From NCBI GenBank assembly GCA_902556065.1, contig CACDUV010000002.1, forward strand, positions 32,203 through 96,202: a stretch of DNA of 64,000 nt, written 5' to 3'. Both the position numbers and the translations under genes were made by a program. Shown piece by piece: positions 55,995-64,000 of the stretch (the first letter of the stretch is position 1; every line of letters starts with the position of its first letter). Under the pieces are notes generated by a model that was not told where the DNA came from, searched no databases, and saw only the letters and a program-made list of their open reading frames with translations. The stretch is from an uncultured Pelagibacteraceae bacterium. GTDB taxonomy: Bacteria; Pseudomonadota; Alphaproteobacteria; Pelagibacterales; Pelagibacteraceae.

Positions 55995-56647
55995 TGAATG
56001 AAAAACAAAAAGCAAAAATCATAATTAAAACTCTAAATAAGATTTATCCGAACGCACCTGTTCCTTTAAAAAGCAAAAATACTTTTACACTATTAATCTC
56101 TGTACTGCTTTCTGCGCAATGTACCGACGTAAACGTTAATAATGTAACAAAAGATATATATCCAAAATACTATAAACCTGAGCATTTTGTAAAATTAGGA
56201 AGAAAAAAAATTGAAAAATTAATAAAAAAAATTGGGATTTTTAGAGTTAAAGCCAAAAGCATTTATTTGATGTCAAAACAAATGTTGGAAAAACACAAAG
56301 GAAAAGTGCCTAGAACTTTTGAAGAACTTGAAAAGCTACCTGGTGTAGGACATAAAACAGCAAGTGTGGTGATGTCCCAAGGTTTTGGGTACCCGGCTTT
56401 TGCTGTTGATACTCACATTCATAGGCTCGCACAACGGTGGGGTTTAACAAATGGGAAAAATGTAATTCAAACTGAAAAAGATTTAAAAAGAATTTTTCCT
56501 AAAAAAAGATGGTCCAAACTTCATCTCCAAATAATTTTTTATGGCAGGGAATATTGTAAAGCCAGAGATTGTTATGGATTGAGTTGTAAAATATGTACTA
56601 CTTGCTACCCAAATAGAAAAAAACCTGTTAATACAAAAAAGGCTTGA
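55994..56647 (+). CDS. nth: Endonuclease III
   Basis: Nth removes oxidised pyrimidines and nicks the abasic site. The 217-residue protein has the helix-hairpin-helix LPGVGHKTASVVMSQ and the catalytic Asp in FAVDTHIHRLAQR. The C-terminal iron-sulfur cysteines are spaced differently from E. coli: CKARDCYGLSCKICTTC contains five cysteines instead of C-x6-C-x2-C-x5-C. A cluster is still likely, but the ligand set is uncertain. The next gene starts one base after the stop. Confidence 0.94.
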   Translation: MNEKQKAKIIIKTLNKIYPNAPVPLKSKNTFTLLISVLLSAQCTDVNVNNVTKDIYPKYYKPEHFVKLGRKKIEKLIKKIGIFRVKAKSIYLMSKQMLEKHKGKVPRTFEELEKLPGVGHKTASVVMSQGFGYPAFAVDTHIHRLAQRWGLTNGKNVIQTEKDLKRIFPKKRWSKLHLQIIFYGREYCKARDCYGLSCKICTTCYPNRKKPVNTKKA

Positions 56648-56648
56648 T

Positions 56649-57578
56649 ATGAAAATTTTAGGAATAGGTAATGCAATTGTAGATGTTATTTGTAAAGTCG
56701 ATGACAGTTTCATTGATCAAAATAATCTTACAAAAAGTACAATGAAATTATTCTTTGATGAAAATGAATTCAAAAGTTTATTAAAAAATCTTAAAATAGA
56801 AAAAACAGTATCTGGAGGATCAGTTGCAAACTCAATAGTTGGTATATCCCAACTTGGCGATAAAGTTGGTTTTATAGGTAAAATTTCCGATGATCAGTTT
56901 GGTGGTAATTATGAAGAAGGGTTAAAAAAGGAAAAAGTTGAGTTTTTTTACTCAAAAAAAAAAGAGGAGTTGCCAACTGGGACATGTCTAATATTAGTAA
57001 CACCTGACTCCGAAAGAACAATGTGCACTTTTTTAGGTACAGCAGGAAAAGTAAATGAAAATGATGTTAGTTCAGAAGCTATTAAAAAAAGCGAAATAAT
57101 ATTTTTAGAAGGTTATTTGTGGGATGAAGGGGAGCCAAAAAAAGCATTTGATAAAGCTATAAATAATGCAAATAAAGTTGCAATGTCACTTTCTGACTTG
57201 TTTTGTGTGGATAGACACAAACCTCATTTTTTAAAGTTAGTTAAAAACAAACTAGATATAACTTTTGCTAACGAACAAGAAATTACATCGTTAATTGAAG
57301 CAAAAAACTTTAAAGAAGTAATAAATTTTTCAAAACAACTTAACAAATTAATTATTGTTACAAGGGGCGAAAAAGGTGCAGTTGCAATTAATGGTAATGA
57401 AGTTGTTGAAAGTGGTGTTCAGAAAAATCTAAAAATAGTTGACCTTACAGGCGCGGGCGATCTTTTTGCTGCTGGATTTTTACATGGATACATAAATAAG
57501 TTATCTACAAAAGAATGTCTCGAAAAAGGTACTGAAATGTCATCAAAAGTAATACAACAAATTGGGGCAAGGCTTTAG
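56649..57578 (+). CDS. PfkB-family sugar/nucleoside kinase (adenosine kinase-like)
   Basis: This 309-residue ribokinase-family enzyme has the N-terminal GIGNAIVDVICKVD, the glycine motif VSGGSVANSIVG, and the PfkB signature DLTGAGDLFAAGFLHGY with the catalytic Asp. The overall layout is closest to alphaproteobacterial adenosine kinase-like proteins, but the substrate is not certain. It is the last plus-strand gene of the dnaK-dapB-nth run and ends convergently two bases from the ArfA-like gene. Confidence 0.88.
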   Translation: MKILGIGNAIVDVICKVDDSFIDQNNLTKSTMKLFFDENEFKSLLKNLKIEKTVSGGSVANSIVGISQLGDKVGFIGKISDDQFGGNYEEGLKKEKVEFFYSKKKEELPTGTCLILVTPDSERTMCTFLGTAGKVNENDVSSEAIKKSEIIFLEGYLWDEGEPKKAFDKAINNANKVAMSLSDLFCVDRHKPHFLKLVKNKLDITFANEQEITSLIEAKNFKEVINFSKQLNKLIIVTRGEKGAVAINGNEVVESGVQKNLKIVDLTGAGDLFAAGFLHGYINKLSTKECLEKGTEMSSKVIQQIGARL

Positions 57579-57580
57579 GT

Positions 57581-57700
57581 TTAACTTTTCTTTCTTTTAA
57601 AACTCCCCTTACCTTTTTTAGGTTTAACTATTTTTGGTTTATACTTTTTGGTAAATAAGTCTTTAGCCATTGGATTTTTTTTACTTAATTTGATAACCAT
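57581..57700 (-). CDS. ArfA-like alternative ribosome-rescue peptide (39 aa)
   Basis: Reading from ATG 57700 gives a 39-residue basic peptide with NPMAKDLFTKKYKPKIV near the start and PKKGKGSFKRKKS at the end. E. coli ArfA has [23 protein letters not shown] in the same order: a short D-LF stretch, then about nine residues, then KKGKGS and an RK-rich tail. This is a clear resemblance by eye. ArfA recruits RF2 to ribosomes stalled without a stop codon. The gene overlaps the end of the winged-helix gene by 20 bp, so it is translated from the same mRNA. Alternative: another small basic ribosomal-type peptide. Confidence 0.65.
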   Translation of the reverse strand: MVIKLSKKNPMAKDLFTKKYKPKIVKPKKGKGSFKRKKS

Positions 57701-58238
57701 TTTTTTTACTTATTATAAATTCGTCATTATTAAATGTTTTTAAAATTTTTTTTCTTAATCGATAAATATGAGTTTCGACTGTGTGAGTTTCTATATCAGA
57801 TTGATAACTCCAAACTTTTTCCTGAAGTTCACCAATACTAACAGGTTTGTCTGATTTAAATAAATAAGTAATTGTATCAATTTCTTTTTCAGTCAACTTA
57901 AGCTTGGTATTTTTTGAAAGCAATTCTCTTGAATTTAGATCAATTGTATAATTCTTTACTTTAACTTCAGATTGATTGTTAAATTGTAGTTTTAAAAATT
58001 CAATGTTAATTTTTTCAACTAATTTAAAAATATTAATTGGAGATTTATCTAAAATAATTTGGTTAGCTGCATCTAAATATTTTTTATTAGATATAATCAA
58101 ATAATTCTTCAGACCTTTTACTTTTTCATTAAATGAATCTATATTGTCTGCAATGATTATGTTAAAATTTAAGTCTAAATCAAGTTCTTCAAGAATATGA
58201 TACAATGAATTAAACTTATATATTATTAAATTCTGCAT
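57681..58238 (-). CDS. Winged-helix DNA-binding protein with degenerate receiver
   Basis: This 185-residue protein has an OmpR-type winged helix in its C-terminal 90 residues (LTEKEIDTITYLF ... SIGELQEKVWSY ... VETHIYRLRKKI). The N-terminal part is short and receiver-like, but no conserved phospho-acceptor Asp pocket (DLxLLD-like) can be seen; NIIIADNIDSF is the closest. It is therefore probably phosphorylation-independent. I start at ATG 58238, since the upstream frame overlaps the divergent L,D-transpeptidase. Its targets are unknown; the divergent cell-wall gene 18 bp away is one candidate. Confidence 0.82.
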   Translation of the reverse strand: MQNLIIYKFNSLYHILEELDLDLNFNIIIADNIDSFNEKVKGLKNYLIISNKKYLDAANQIILDKSPINIFKLVEKINIEFLKLQFNNQSEVKVKNYTIDLNSRELLSKNTKLKLTEKEIDTITYLFKSDKPVSIGELQEKVWSYQSDIETHTVETHIYRLRKKILKTFNNDEFIISKKNGYQIK

Positions 58239-58256
58239 ACTCACAAATAAAAGAAT

Positions 58257-58751
58257 ATGATAATTTTGGTTAAAAATAAACACACTCTTCAAATAGATGA
58301 ATTTAAATTTAGGTGCTGTATTGGTAAAAATGGTTCAACTATAAATAAAAAAGAAGGAGATAAAAAAACTCCCAAAGGAACATTTGAAATAGAAAATCTT
58401 TACTTTAGGAAAAATCGAATAAAAAAGCCATCAACTTTACTAAAATCTTTAGAAATTAAGGAAAACATGGGTTGGTGTGATGATATTAATTATCCAAAAA
58501 AATATAACAAGCTTTTTAAAATAAATAAAAAAATCAACTACGAAAAATTAAAAAGAAAAGATCATAAATACGATTTGTTAATACCTATAAAGTATAATTT
58601 TAAAAAACCTATTGTTGGTAAAGGCAGTTGTATATTTATTCATCTAACGAAAGATTACAGGCCAACAGCTGGGTGTATTGCTTTGAAAGAAAAGGATTTT
58701 TTAATTATGCTTAAATTGATCAAAAAAAATTCAAAAATAAAAATTTATTAG
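58257..58751 (+). CDS. L,D-transpeptidase-fold protein (YkuD)
   Basis: This 164-residue protein has the YkuD catalytic signature: IFIHLTKDYRPTAGCIALKE, with the His and the nucleophile Cys in the H-x(n)-[S/T]-xGC arrangement. DKKTPKGTFEI near residue 40 is also typical. There is no signal peptide, which is unusual for an enzyme acting on peptidoglycan. This small cytosol-like form is common in alphaproteobacteria. It ends convergently with yggS. Confidence 0.87.
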   Translation: MIILVKNKHTLQIDEFKFRCCIGKNGSTINKKEGDKKTPKGTFEIENLYFRKNRIKKPSTLLKSLEIKENMGWCDDINYPKKYNKLFKINKKINYEKLKRKDHKYDLLIPIKYNFKKPIVGKGSCIFIHLTKDYRPTAGCIALKEKDFLIMLKLIKKNSKIKIY

Positions 58752-59407
58752 GATCTTTGACCAAAAATTTTAGATCCAACTCTTATATAAGTTGACGAGT
58801 ATTCGGCAGCTTTAAGAAAATCAGAAGACATCCCCATGCTTAATTCGGTAAAATTTAAATCTTCATTTATTTTTTTCATTTCCTTAAAATAACTTTCTGG
58901 ATCAATATTTACAGGGGGTATACACATTAAGCCAACTAAATCTAAACCAGTTTCTTTACAGAAAGATACCAATTGGTTTAAATTATCTTTATCAATTCCA
59001 GATTTTTGATTTTCATTACCAATATTAACCTGCAAAAATATTTTAATTTTTTTATTTATTTTATTTTGTTCTTCAGCAATTTTTTTTGCAAGCTTTTCAC
59101 TATCAACTGAATGAATATAGTCAAATAGTTGAACTGCAAATTTCACTTTATTGGTTTGTAATTTGCCAATCATATGTAATTTTATTTTTGAATTGTTTTT
59201 TTTTATTTCAGTCCATTTTTCAACAGCTTCTTGAACTTTATTTTCTCCAAAATCAACATGACCATATTGAATCAGAGGCAAAATTTTATCGATTTTAAAA
59301 GTCTTTGAAACGGCAACAATTTTTGGATTTTTGTAAATATTTATTTTATTAAGATGTGTTTTAATACTAGTCTCAATATATAATAAATTTTGTACAGTAC
59401 TATGCAT
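58748..59407 (-). CDS. yggS: PLP homeostasis protein YggS
   Basis: YggS binds pyridoxal phosphate and keeps PLP and amino-acid pools in balance. The 219-residue alanine racemase-fold protein has VAVSKTFKID (PLP lysine), GENKVQEAVEKW, HMIGKLQTNKVK, and the C-terminal LSMGMSSDFLKAAEYSSTYIRVGSKIFG. I start at ATG 59407 (MHSTVQNLL), which matches family length; the frame is open 24 codons further. The ATGCAT at 59402-59407 serves both strands as possible start codons. Confidence 0.93.
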   Translation of the reverse strand: MHSTVQNLLYIETSIKTHLNKINIYKNPKIVAVSKTFKIDKILPLIQYGHVDFGENKVQEAVEKWTEIKKNNSKIKLHMIGKLQTNKVKFAVQLFDYIHSVDSEKLAKKIAEEQNKINKKIKIFLQVNIGNENQKSGIDKDNLNQLVSFCKETGLDLVGLMCIPPVNIDPESYFKEMKKINEDLNFTELSMGMSSDFLKAAEYSSTYIRVGSKIFGQRS

Positions 59408-59413
59408 ATAAAT

Positions 59414-59947
59414 ATGACGAGAAAATATTACTTTATAAATAAATTTGACACAAATAATATCGATAAACAAGATAAACAAACTACAATTATATATAGAAAT
59501 TATTCAACAAAAAAACTTGATCAAAAGCTCATATTAAGCATAAAAGCATACTGTAAAAAAAAAGGTTTTAAGTTTTACTTGTCAAACAACATTAGGATTG
59601 CAAATAACCTTAATTTAGATGGAGCGTATATTCCTTCCTTTAATAAAAGCACAAAGCATTTGGTTTTTTCTTATAAGCAAAACTTTAATATTGTGGGTTC
59701 AGCTCACAATCTTAAAGAAATAAAAATTAAAGAAAAACAAAAAGTTAATAGAATATTTTTATCTTCATTATTTAAAAAAAATAAAAATTTTTTAGGAATA
59801 AATAAATTTAAGTTATTTACTAAACTTACAAATAAAAAAATTGTTGCTTTAGGTGGAATTTCTGAAAAAAATATAAAAAAACTTAAAATTTTAGATCACA
59901 CTGAGTTTGCTGGTATATCTTATTTTGAACAAAAAAAAGGCCCCTGA
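59414..59947 (+). CDS. ThiE/TenI-like protein, divergent
   Basis: This 177-residue protein looks like a worn thiamine phosphate synthase. The late VALGGISEKNIKKLK is the family (A)IGGI motif, and IVGSAHNLKEI corresponds to the IIGxSxH strand. The pyrophosphate-binding FPTxTK motif is replaced by IFLSSLF, and the N-terminal GxxxVHLGQ region by LDGAYIPS. ThiE activity is therefore uncertain; a TenI-like or other TIM-barrel role is possible. The stop codon lies in the loop of the following terminator. Starts at 59402 or 59390 are also open. Confidence 0.65.
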   Translation: MTRKYYFINKFDTNNIDKQDKQTTIIYRNYSTKKLDQKLILSIKAYCKKKGFKFYLSNNIRIANNLNLDGAYIPSFNKSTKHLVFSYKQNFNIVGSAHNLKEIKIKEKQKVNRIFLSSLFKKNKNFLGINKFKLFTKLTNKKIVALGGISEKNIKKLKILDHTEFAGISYFEQKKGP

Positions 59948-59960
59948 AAGGGGCCTTTTT
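59932..59960. terminator. Bidirectional terminator spanning a stop codon
   Basis: A perfect 11-bp stem AAAAAGGCCCC (59934-59944) / GGGGCCTTTTT (59950-59960) encloses the loop TGAAA. The TGA stop of the ThiE-like gene forms the loop start, so the last codons lie in the stem. On the minus strand the same hairpin with an eight-T tail ends the porin mRNA. Confidence 0.93.
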
Positions 59961-59979
59961 AAATAATATTTACTAATAA

Positions 59980-60945
59980 TTAGAATGCAAATGAAGCACC
60001 TAAGAACCAATACTCTTGGTCAGCAGCAGCTGCTGTTGTACCAGTAATATTTTCAGCTTCTTCCATCTTAGCAGTTAAAGTTACACCACCTGATGTATAA
60101 GTAGCTACAATTGCAGAGTACTCAGGGTCTACAGCACTTCCTGAATTGCTGATTTCTTCAACACCGTAAGCTAATGAAAGTTCATCAGACACAGTATACG
60201 CTATGTTGTAAGAATCGATTTCTTGGTCAGTTCCTGCAGAACCTACATCGTAGTCACTGTTTGACATACCAATTGTTACAGGACCATAAGCATATGATAT
60301 TTTATATGCTGTTTGCTCACCAGATGTGTTAGCAGTTCCTGTTTCTTCATCAGTAGAAGCATAACTAGCTGTTAATCCTTCGATACCAGTATAAGTTATA
60401 CCATAACCCATTTCAGCTTCTGTTGTACCAGCTACTTGTGGGTTATAAGATGCAAACAAGCTCACACCTTCCATTAATTCAGGCAAAGTATAGAATACTG
60501 AGTTATTACCAGCACTAGCTGCACTTACAGCTAAACCTGAAGATGCGTTAGCTGATAAAGTACCGTCAAATCCATCCCAGATGTCACCAGCTACTGTAGC
60601 ATCAATTGATGATGAAGCTGAAGATCCACCGTGACCAGAGAATTTAATTGTACCGATTTCATCTGAACTAATTGTTACTGAGTGATCATCAAATGGACCA
60701 GTTACACCAGCTTTGTGATCAAGTTGGTATGATAGAGAAACGTTTAAACCGTTATCTAACTCACCACCACCTGTTACTGTGAATTGGTTACCCATTGTGA
60801 ATGATGTACCTAAGTCTACGTTATCACCACTGTAACCACCAATACCTATTGATGCTCCACCAGCCATCGATAACGCTCCAGCGTTAGCAGAAACTGAAAC
60901 TAGTGATGCTGCTAAAGCTGTTAAGCCTACTTTTTTAATGTTCAT
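59980..60945 (-). CDS. Major outer-membrane porin
   Basis: This 321-residue protein has a signal peptide (LTALAASLVSVSANA, cleavage near residue 22). A Gly/Ser/Thr/Asp-rich body of alternating strands follows, ending in the C-terminal YWFLGASFAF required for BAM recognition. The composition and the ending are those of Gram-negative porins. Its GC content is visibly higher than that of neighbours, and codon use (GCT, GGT, ACT) suggests high expression. A Shine-Dalgarno AAGGAG lies just upstream. Confidence 0.9.
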   Translation of the reverse strand: MNIKKVGLTALAASLVSVSANAGALSMAGGASIGIGGYSGDNVDLGTSFTMGNQFTVTGGGELDNGLNVSLSYQLDHKAGVTGPFDDHSVTISSDEIGTIKFSGHGGSSASSSIDATVAGDIWDGFDGTLSANASSGLAVSAASAGNNSVFYTLPELMEGVSLFASYNPQVAGTTEAEMGYGITYTGIEGLTASYASTDEETGTANTSGEQTAYKISYAYGPVTIGMSNSDYDVGSAGTDQEIDSYNIAYTVSDELSLAYGVEEISNSGSAVDPEYSAIVATYTSGGVTLTAKMEEAENITGTTAAAADQEYWFLGASFAF

Positions 60946-61200
60946 AATTAATTACTCCTTTTTATTGTTTAATTATTAATAATAAACAGGTGATTTATAG
61001 TTAATTTGCCTTAATTATTGTTTATTTTGTAAGCATTTTAATCATATATTTTTAAAATGTTGTATTTTTACAACATAAAAGTCCTTATTTATGTATATTT
61101 TTAACATTTTTAATTATAAGAAATAGCGTTACAAATAAATATTTATCTACTAATGCTAGAAAAAAATTGAGTTAAATTAATTCAAATTATTAAATTTAAC
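60946..61200. promoter_or_regulatory. Porin upstream region
   Basis: This 255-bp AT-rich spacer holds the porin ribosome site (AAGGAG). A -10-like TATAAA on the minus strand lies within CTATAAATC at about 60992-61000, but no convincing -35 is visible. An 8-bp inverted repeat at 61057-61076 is listed separately. It is also the leader of the divergent DUF3576 lipoprotein gene. No ORF was found. Confidence 0.5.
61057..61076. repeat. Inverted repeat ATGTTGTA-TTTT-TACAACAT upstream of porin
   Basis: Two perfect 8-bp arms flank TTTT. It sits about 110 bp before the porin ATG and 125 bp before the lipoprotein ATG. There is no adjoining T run in either direction, so it is more likely an operator than a terminator. 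Confidence 0.6.
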
Positions 61201-61785
61201 ATGAAAATTATAAAATTTTTTAAAATTCCAATATTTGCAATTATCATTGGTTTATTATTTAGCTCGTGTACTGGAAAAGATGGAAAATTTAAACTTCCTG
61301 GTGGAGATGCTAGGAAAACACCGGCCGATCCAAAAAAGAGAGTTGAACAAAATATAAGAGAAGGAAAAGGCTTTAGAATAAAAAGTCTTGGATTAGGTTC
61401 AAAAGGAGGTAGTTTTGATTTTGCAAGCTCTAATGAATTATGGCGAGCAACCTTAGATGCATTAGATTTTATACCTTTATCCTCAGTGAATTATAGTGGA
61501 GGAATTATTATTACTGATTGGTATGCAAATAATCAAAATAGTGATGAAAGTATAAAAATTTCTGTAAGATTTCTTACCAATGAAGTGAGGTCAGATGCAC
61601 TTGATGTAAAAGTATTTTCAAGAAAATGTAAAAATGGTCTAAATTGTAAAATTTTTGAAGGTAGTCAAAATCTTTCACAAGAATTAAAAATACAGATATT
61701 GAAATCTGCAGCAAAATACAAAGAAATTAACAAAGATAAATTTAAAGAAGAAAATAAAAATTGGACCTATCCAGATATGGATTAA
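61201..61785 (+). CDS. DUF3576 lipoprotein
   Basis: This 194-residue lipoprotein has a lipobox LLFSSC (Cys22) followed by [12 protein letters not shown]. The conserved DUF3576 core includes [31 protein letters not shown] and [20 protein letters not shown]. This family is regularly found before leuS in alphaproteobacteria, as here. The function is unknown, but outer-membrane or envelope assembly is plausible. The stop is 13 bp before the chosen leuS start. Confidence 0.9.
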   Translation: MKIIKFFKIPIFAIIIGLLFSSCTGKDGKFKLPGGDARKTPADPKKRVEQNIREGKGFRIKSLGLGSKGGSFDFASSNELWRATLDALDFIPLSSVNYSGGIIITDWYANNQNSDESIKISVRFLTNEVRSDALDVKVFSRKCKNGLNCKIFEGSQNLSQELKIQILKSAAKYKEINKDKFKEENKNWTYPDMD

Positions 61786-61798
61786 AGTGTTTTTTGAA

Positions 61799-64000
61799 GT
61801 GGATAGATATAATTTTAAAAGTATAGAAAAAAAATGGCAAAAAATCTGGGAAGAAGAAAAAACCTTTTCCGTAAAAATAGATAAAAATAAAAAGAAATTT
61901 TATTGCCTTGAGATGTTTCCATATCCATCTGGAAAAATTCACATGGGGCACGTTCGTAATTATACCATTGGAGACGTATTAGCTAGATATAAAATACTTA
62001 AAGGATTTAACGTGTTACATCCTATGGGATGGGACTCTTTTGGTATGCCAGCAGAAAATGCAGCAAAACAAAATAATCTAGATCCTAAAGAATGGACAGA
62101 AACAAATATAAAAAAAATGAAATCACAATTAAAAAAATTAGGACTATCGATTGATTGGGATAGAGAAATTTCCACATGTTCAGAAGATTACTATAAACAT
62201 CAGCAAAAATTTTTTTTAGAGTTACTAGAAAAAAAACTTGTTTATAGAAAAGAAAATTATGTCAACTGGGATCCAGTTGATGAGACAGTCTTAGCTAATG
62301 AACAAGTAATAGATGGACGCGGATGGCGATCTGGTGCTTTGGTTGAAAGAAAAAAGCTAAATCAATGGTTTTTTAATATTTCTAAATTTTCTCAAGAACT
62401 ACTTGATGGTCTTGAAAAACTTGATAGCTGGCCAAACAAAGTAAAAACAATGCAAAAAAATTGGATTGGAAAATCTTTTGGCTGCGAAATAGATTTTAAA
62501 ATAGAAGGAGATTTGCCAATAAGTAACATAAAATGTTTTACTACAAGACCAGACACATTGTTTGGTTTTTCGTTCATTGCTTTATCAGTTGATCATGAAA
62601 TTTCAAAATTTTATGAAAATGATCCTAAATTCTTGAAATTTAAAAATGATTGTTCAAAAACTGGAACAACTGAGGAAGCGATAGCTGTTGGGGAAAAAAT
62701 AGGTTTTAAAACAAATTTATTTGCAATTAACCCACTTGATCAAACACAAAAAGTGCCTGTTTACTTTGCCAATTTTGTATTGATGGATTATGGCTTTGGC
62801 GCTGTTTTTGGTTGCCCAGCACACGATCAAAGAGATTTTGATTTTGCCAAAAAATATGATTTGGAAATTAAAACTGTTGTAAAACCAGAAAACGAAAAAG
62901 ATACCTACACCGTGGATAGCGAAGCATTCACAGAAAAAGGAATAATAATTAATTCAGATTTTTTAAATGGTCTTAGTGCTCCAGATGACTCGGTAATTGA
63001 AACAATAAAAATTCTTGAACAAAAAAACTTAGGGAAAAAAAAAATAAATTTTAGATTAAAAGATTGGGGTGTATCTAGACAAAGATACTGGGGTTGCCCT
63101 ATACCAGTTGCATATGATGAAAATAATAAAATTCATTTAATCCCGGATGATATGTTGCCTGTGAAACTTCCTCAAAACATAAATTTAAATGTAAAAGGCA
63201 ATCCTCTTGATAGTGAAAGAGAATGGAAAGAAATTATTATCAATGGAAAAAAACTTATTAGAGAAACTGACACCTTGGATACATTTGTTTGTTCTTCTTG
63301 GTATTTTTTAAGATTTTGCTCACCAAAAAATTCAGATTATGGCTTTAAGCAAGAAGATGTAGAGTATTGGATGCCTGTTGATCAATATATTGGTGGTGTT
63401 GAACACGCAATTTTACATCTTCTATACTCTAGATTTTTTGTTAGAGCAATTTCAAAAGATAATAAAAAAATTGATTTATCTGAGCCATTTAATGGTTTGT
63501 TCACACAAGGAATGGTTTGTCATGAGACTTATAAAGATAAAAATAATAAATGGGTCAGTCCTGATGAAATAGAAACCATAGACGGAATTAAATATCTGAA
63601 AGGAGACAAATTAAATCAAATTACTGTTGGGCCAACAGAGTCAATGTCTAAGTCAAAAAAAAATACTATCGACCCAGAAAACATTATTCAAAATTATGGT
63701 GCAGATGCAGCAAGATTATTTATTTTATCTGACAGTCCTCCAGAGAAAGATGTGCAATGGACAGACGAAGGTATTATTTCATCATTTAAATTTATACAAA
63801 AACTATGGAATCTAAATTCAATAATACTTGATGAGATAAATAAAAATCATCAGATAGATACTGATGAAGAAATTTCCAAATATACAAACAATTTTTTAAA
63901 AAAAATAACCGATAATCTTGAAAATTTTAGTTATAATAAAATTATAGCAAATCTCTATGAAGTTTATTCTTTTTTAATTAAACAATTAAATAAAAAATAC
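61799..64000 (+). CDS. leuS: Leucyl-tRNA synthetase, 3'-truncated by window edge
   Basis: LeuS charges leucine tRNAs, including the tRNA-Leu(CAA) in this window. The visible 734 codons contain HIGH as [15 protein letters not shown] and the editing domain with [10 protein letters not shown] and [12 protein letters not shown]. The [10 protein letters not shown] stretch is present, and a KMSKS loop near codon 615 reads SMSKS. The start is GTG 61799 ([13 protein letters not shown]); an in-frame GTG at 61787 is an alternative. No Shine-Dalgarno is visible. The frame is open to the last base. Confidence 0.96.
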   Translation, partial: MDRYNFKSIEKKWQKIWEEEKTFSVKIDKNKKKFYCLEMFPYPSGKIHMGHVRNYTIGDVLARYKILKGFNVLHPMGWDSFGMPAENAAKQNNLDPKEWTETNIKKMKSQLKKLGLSIDWDREISTCSEDYYKHQQKFFLELLEKKLVYRKENYVNWDPVDETVLANEQVIDGRGWRSGALVERKKLNQWFFNISKFSQELLDGLEKLDSWPNKVKTMQKNWIGKSFGCEIDFKIEGDLPISNIKCFTTRPDTLFGFSFIALSVDHEISKFYENDPKFLKFKNDCSKTGTTEEAIAVGEKIGFKTNLFAINPLDQTQKVPVYFANFVLMDYGFGAVFGCPAHDQRDFDFAKKYDLEIKTVVKPENEKDTYTVDSEAFTEKGIIINSDFLNGLSAPDDSVIETIKILEQKNLGKKKINFRLKDWGVSRQRYWGCPIPVAYDENNKIHLIPDDMLPVKLPQNINLNVKGNPLDSEREWKEIIINGKKLIRETDTLDTFVCSSWYFLRFCSPKNSDYGFKQEDVEYWMPVDQYIGGVEHAILHLLYSRFFVRAISKDNKKIDLSEPFNGLFTQGMVCHETYKDKNNKWVSPDEIETIDGIKYLKGDKLNQITVGPTESMSKSKKNTIDPENIIQNYGADAARLFILSDSPPEKDVQWTDEGIISSFKFIQKLWNLNSIILDEINKNHQIDTDEEISKYTNNFLKKITDNLENFSYNKIIANLYEVYSFLIKQLNKKY

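Noticed and set aside
59408..59479. Extension of yggS by 24 residues
   Set aside because: It is hydrophobic and outside the family; it overlaps the divergent ThiE-like gene.

Overview
The window is a compact, very AT-rich piece of a bacterial chromosome. Gene order and protein families point strongly to the SAR11 clade (Pelagibacterales, Alphaproteobacteria). The reasons are the streamlined spacing (most neighbours overlap or lie within a few tens of bases), the heavy use of Lys/Asn/Ile codons, an Irr-type Fur regulator next to fabA-fabB-fabI, the coaBC-ubiB-ubiE / mutM-rpsT / dnaA-dnaN neighbourhood, and the DUF3576-leuS pair. No insertion sequence, prophage, CRISPR array or rRNA gene was seen. 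One tRNA gene was found.

Layout. 1-3.7 kb: the end of a SUV3-like helicase, a TerB-like protein, ferredoxin fdxA, and a CarD regulator with a long lysine-rich N-terminal tail. This block faces a 32-residue lysine/alanine peptide across a shared terminator. 3.9-9.4 kb: acyl-CoA synthetase immediately behind tRNA-Leu(CAA), then DedA-like, dsbB, coq7, HNH protein, esterase, HIG1-like protein and a TlpA-like thioredoxin. 9.4-12.8 kb: argH, a tiny lptM-like lipoprotein, lysA and plsC. 12.8-15.4 kb: dnaA-dnaN on the minus strand, followed by the only gene-free stretch over 300 bp (15346-15659), which carries a 16-bp-periodic repeat. 15.6-22 kb: rpsT and mutM, then ubiE-ubiB-coaBC-dut-ThiF-like-SH3. 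22-25 kb: an iron/peroxide module (DUF3501, CCG-domain Fe-S protein, rubrerythrin, Irr) with two near-identical candidate Irr operators. 25-27.5 kb: fabA-fabB-fabI. 27.5-34.2 kb: nusA-infB-rbfA-rpsO-pnp, with a hairpin resembling an attenuator before nusA and a GAACG-type repeat before pnp. 34.2-40.5 kb: tsaB-fur-miaB-phoH-ybeY-lnt-metK. 40.5-51.3 kb: polysaccharide deacetylase, Bax-like glucosaminidase, Nfu, trpS, murJ, maeB, BON lipoprotein, rsmI, LpoA-like protein and rdgB. 51.4-57.6 kb: grpE-dnaK-dnaJ with a candidate RpoH promoter, then dapB, nth and a PfkB-family kinase. 57.6-64 kb: an ArfA-like 39-residue peptide, a receiver-less winged-helix regulator, an L,D-transpeptidase, yggS, a ThiE-like protein, the major porin, a DUF3576 lipoprotein and the start of leuS, which runs off the window.

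Most of the window is core housekeeping. The points most worth a second look are small or regulatory: the paired Irr boxes, the nusA leader hairpin, the nearly leaderless rpsT and acyl-CoA synthetase mRNAs, the ArfA-like and lysine-rich micro-proteins that ordinary gene calling may miss, the internally shortened TsaB, and the periodic repeat upstream of dnaA. No wholly new multi-gene system could be demonstrated from sequence alone.
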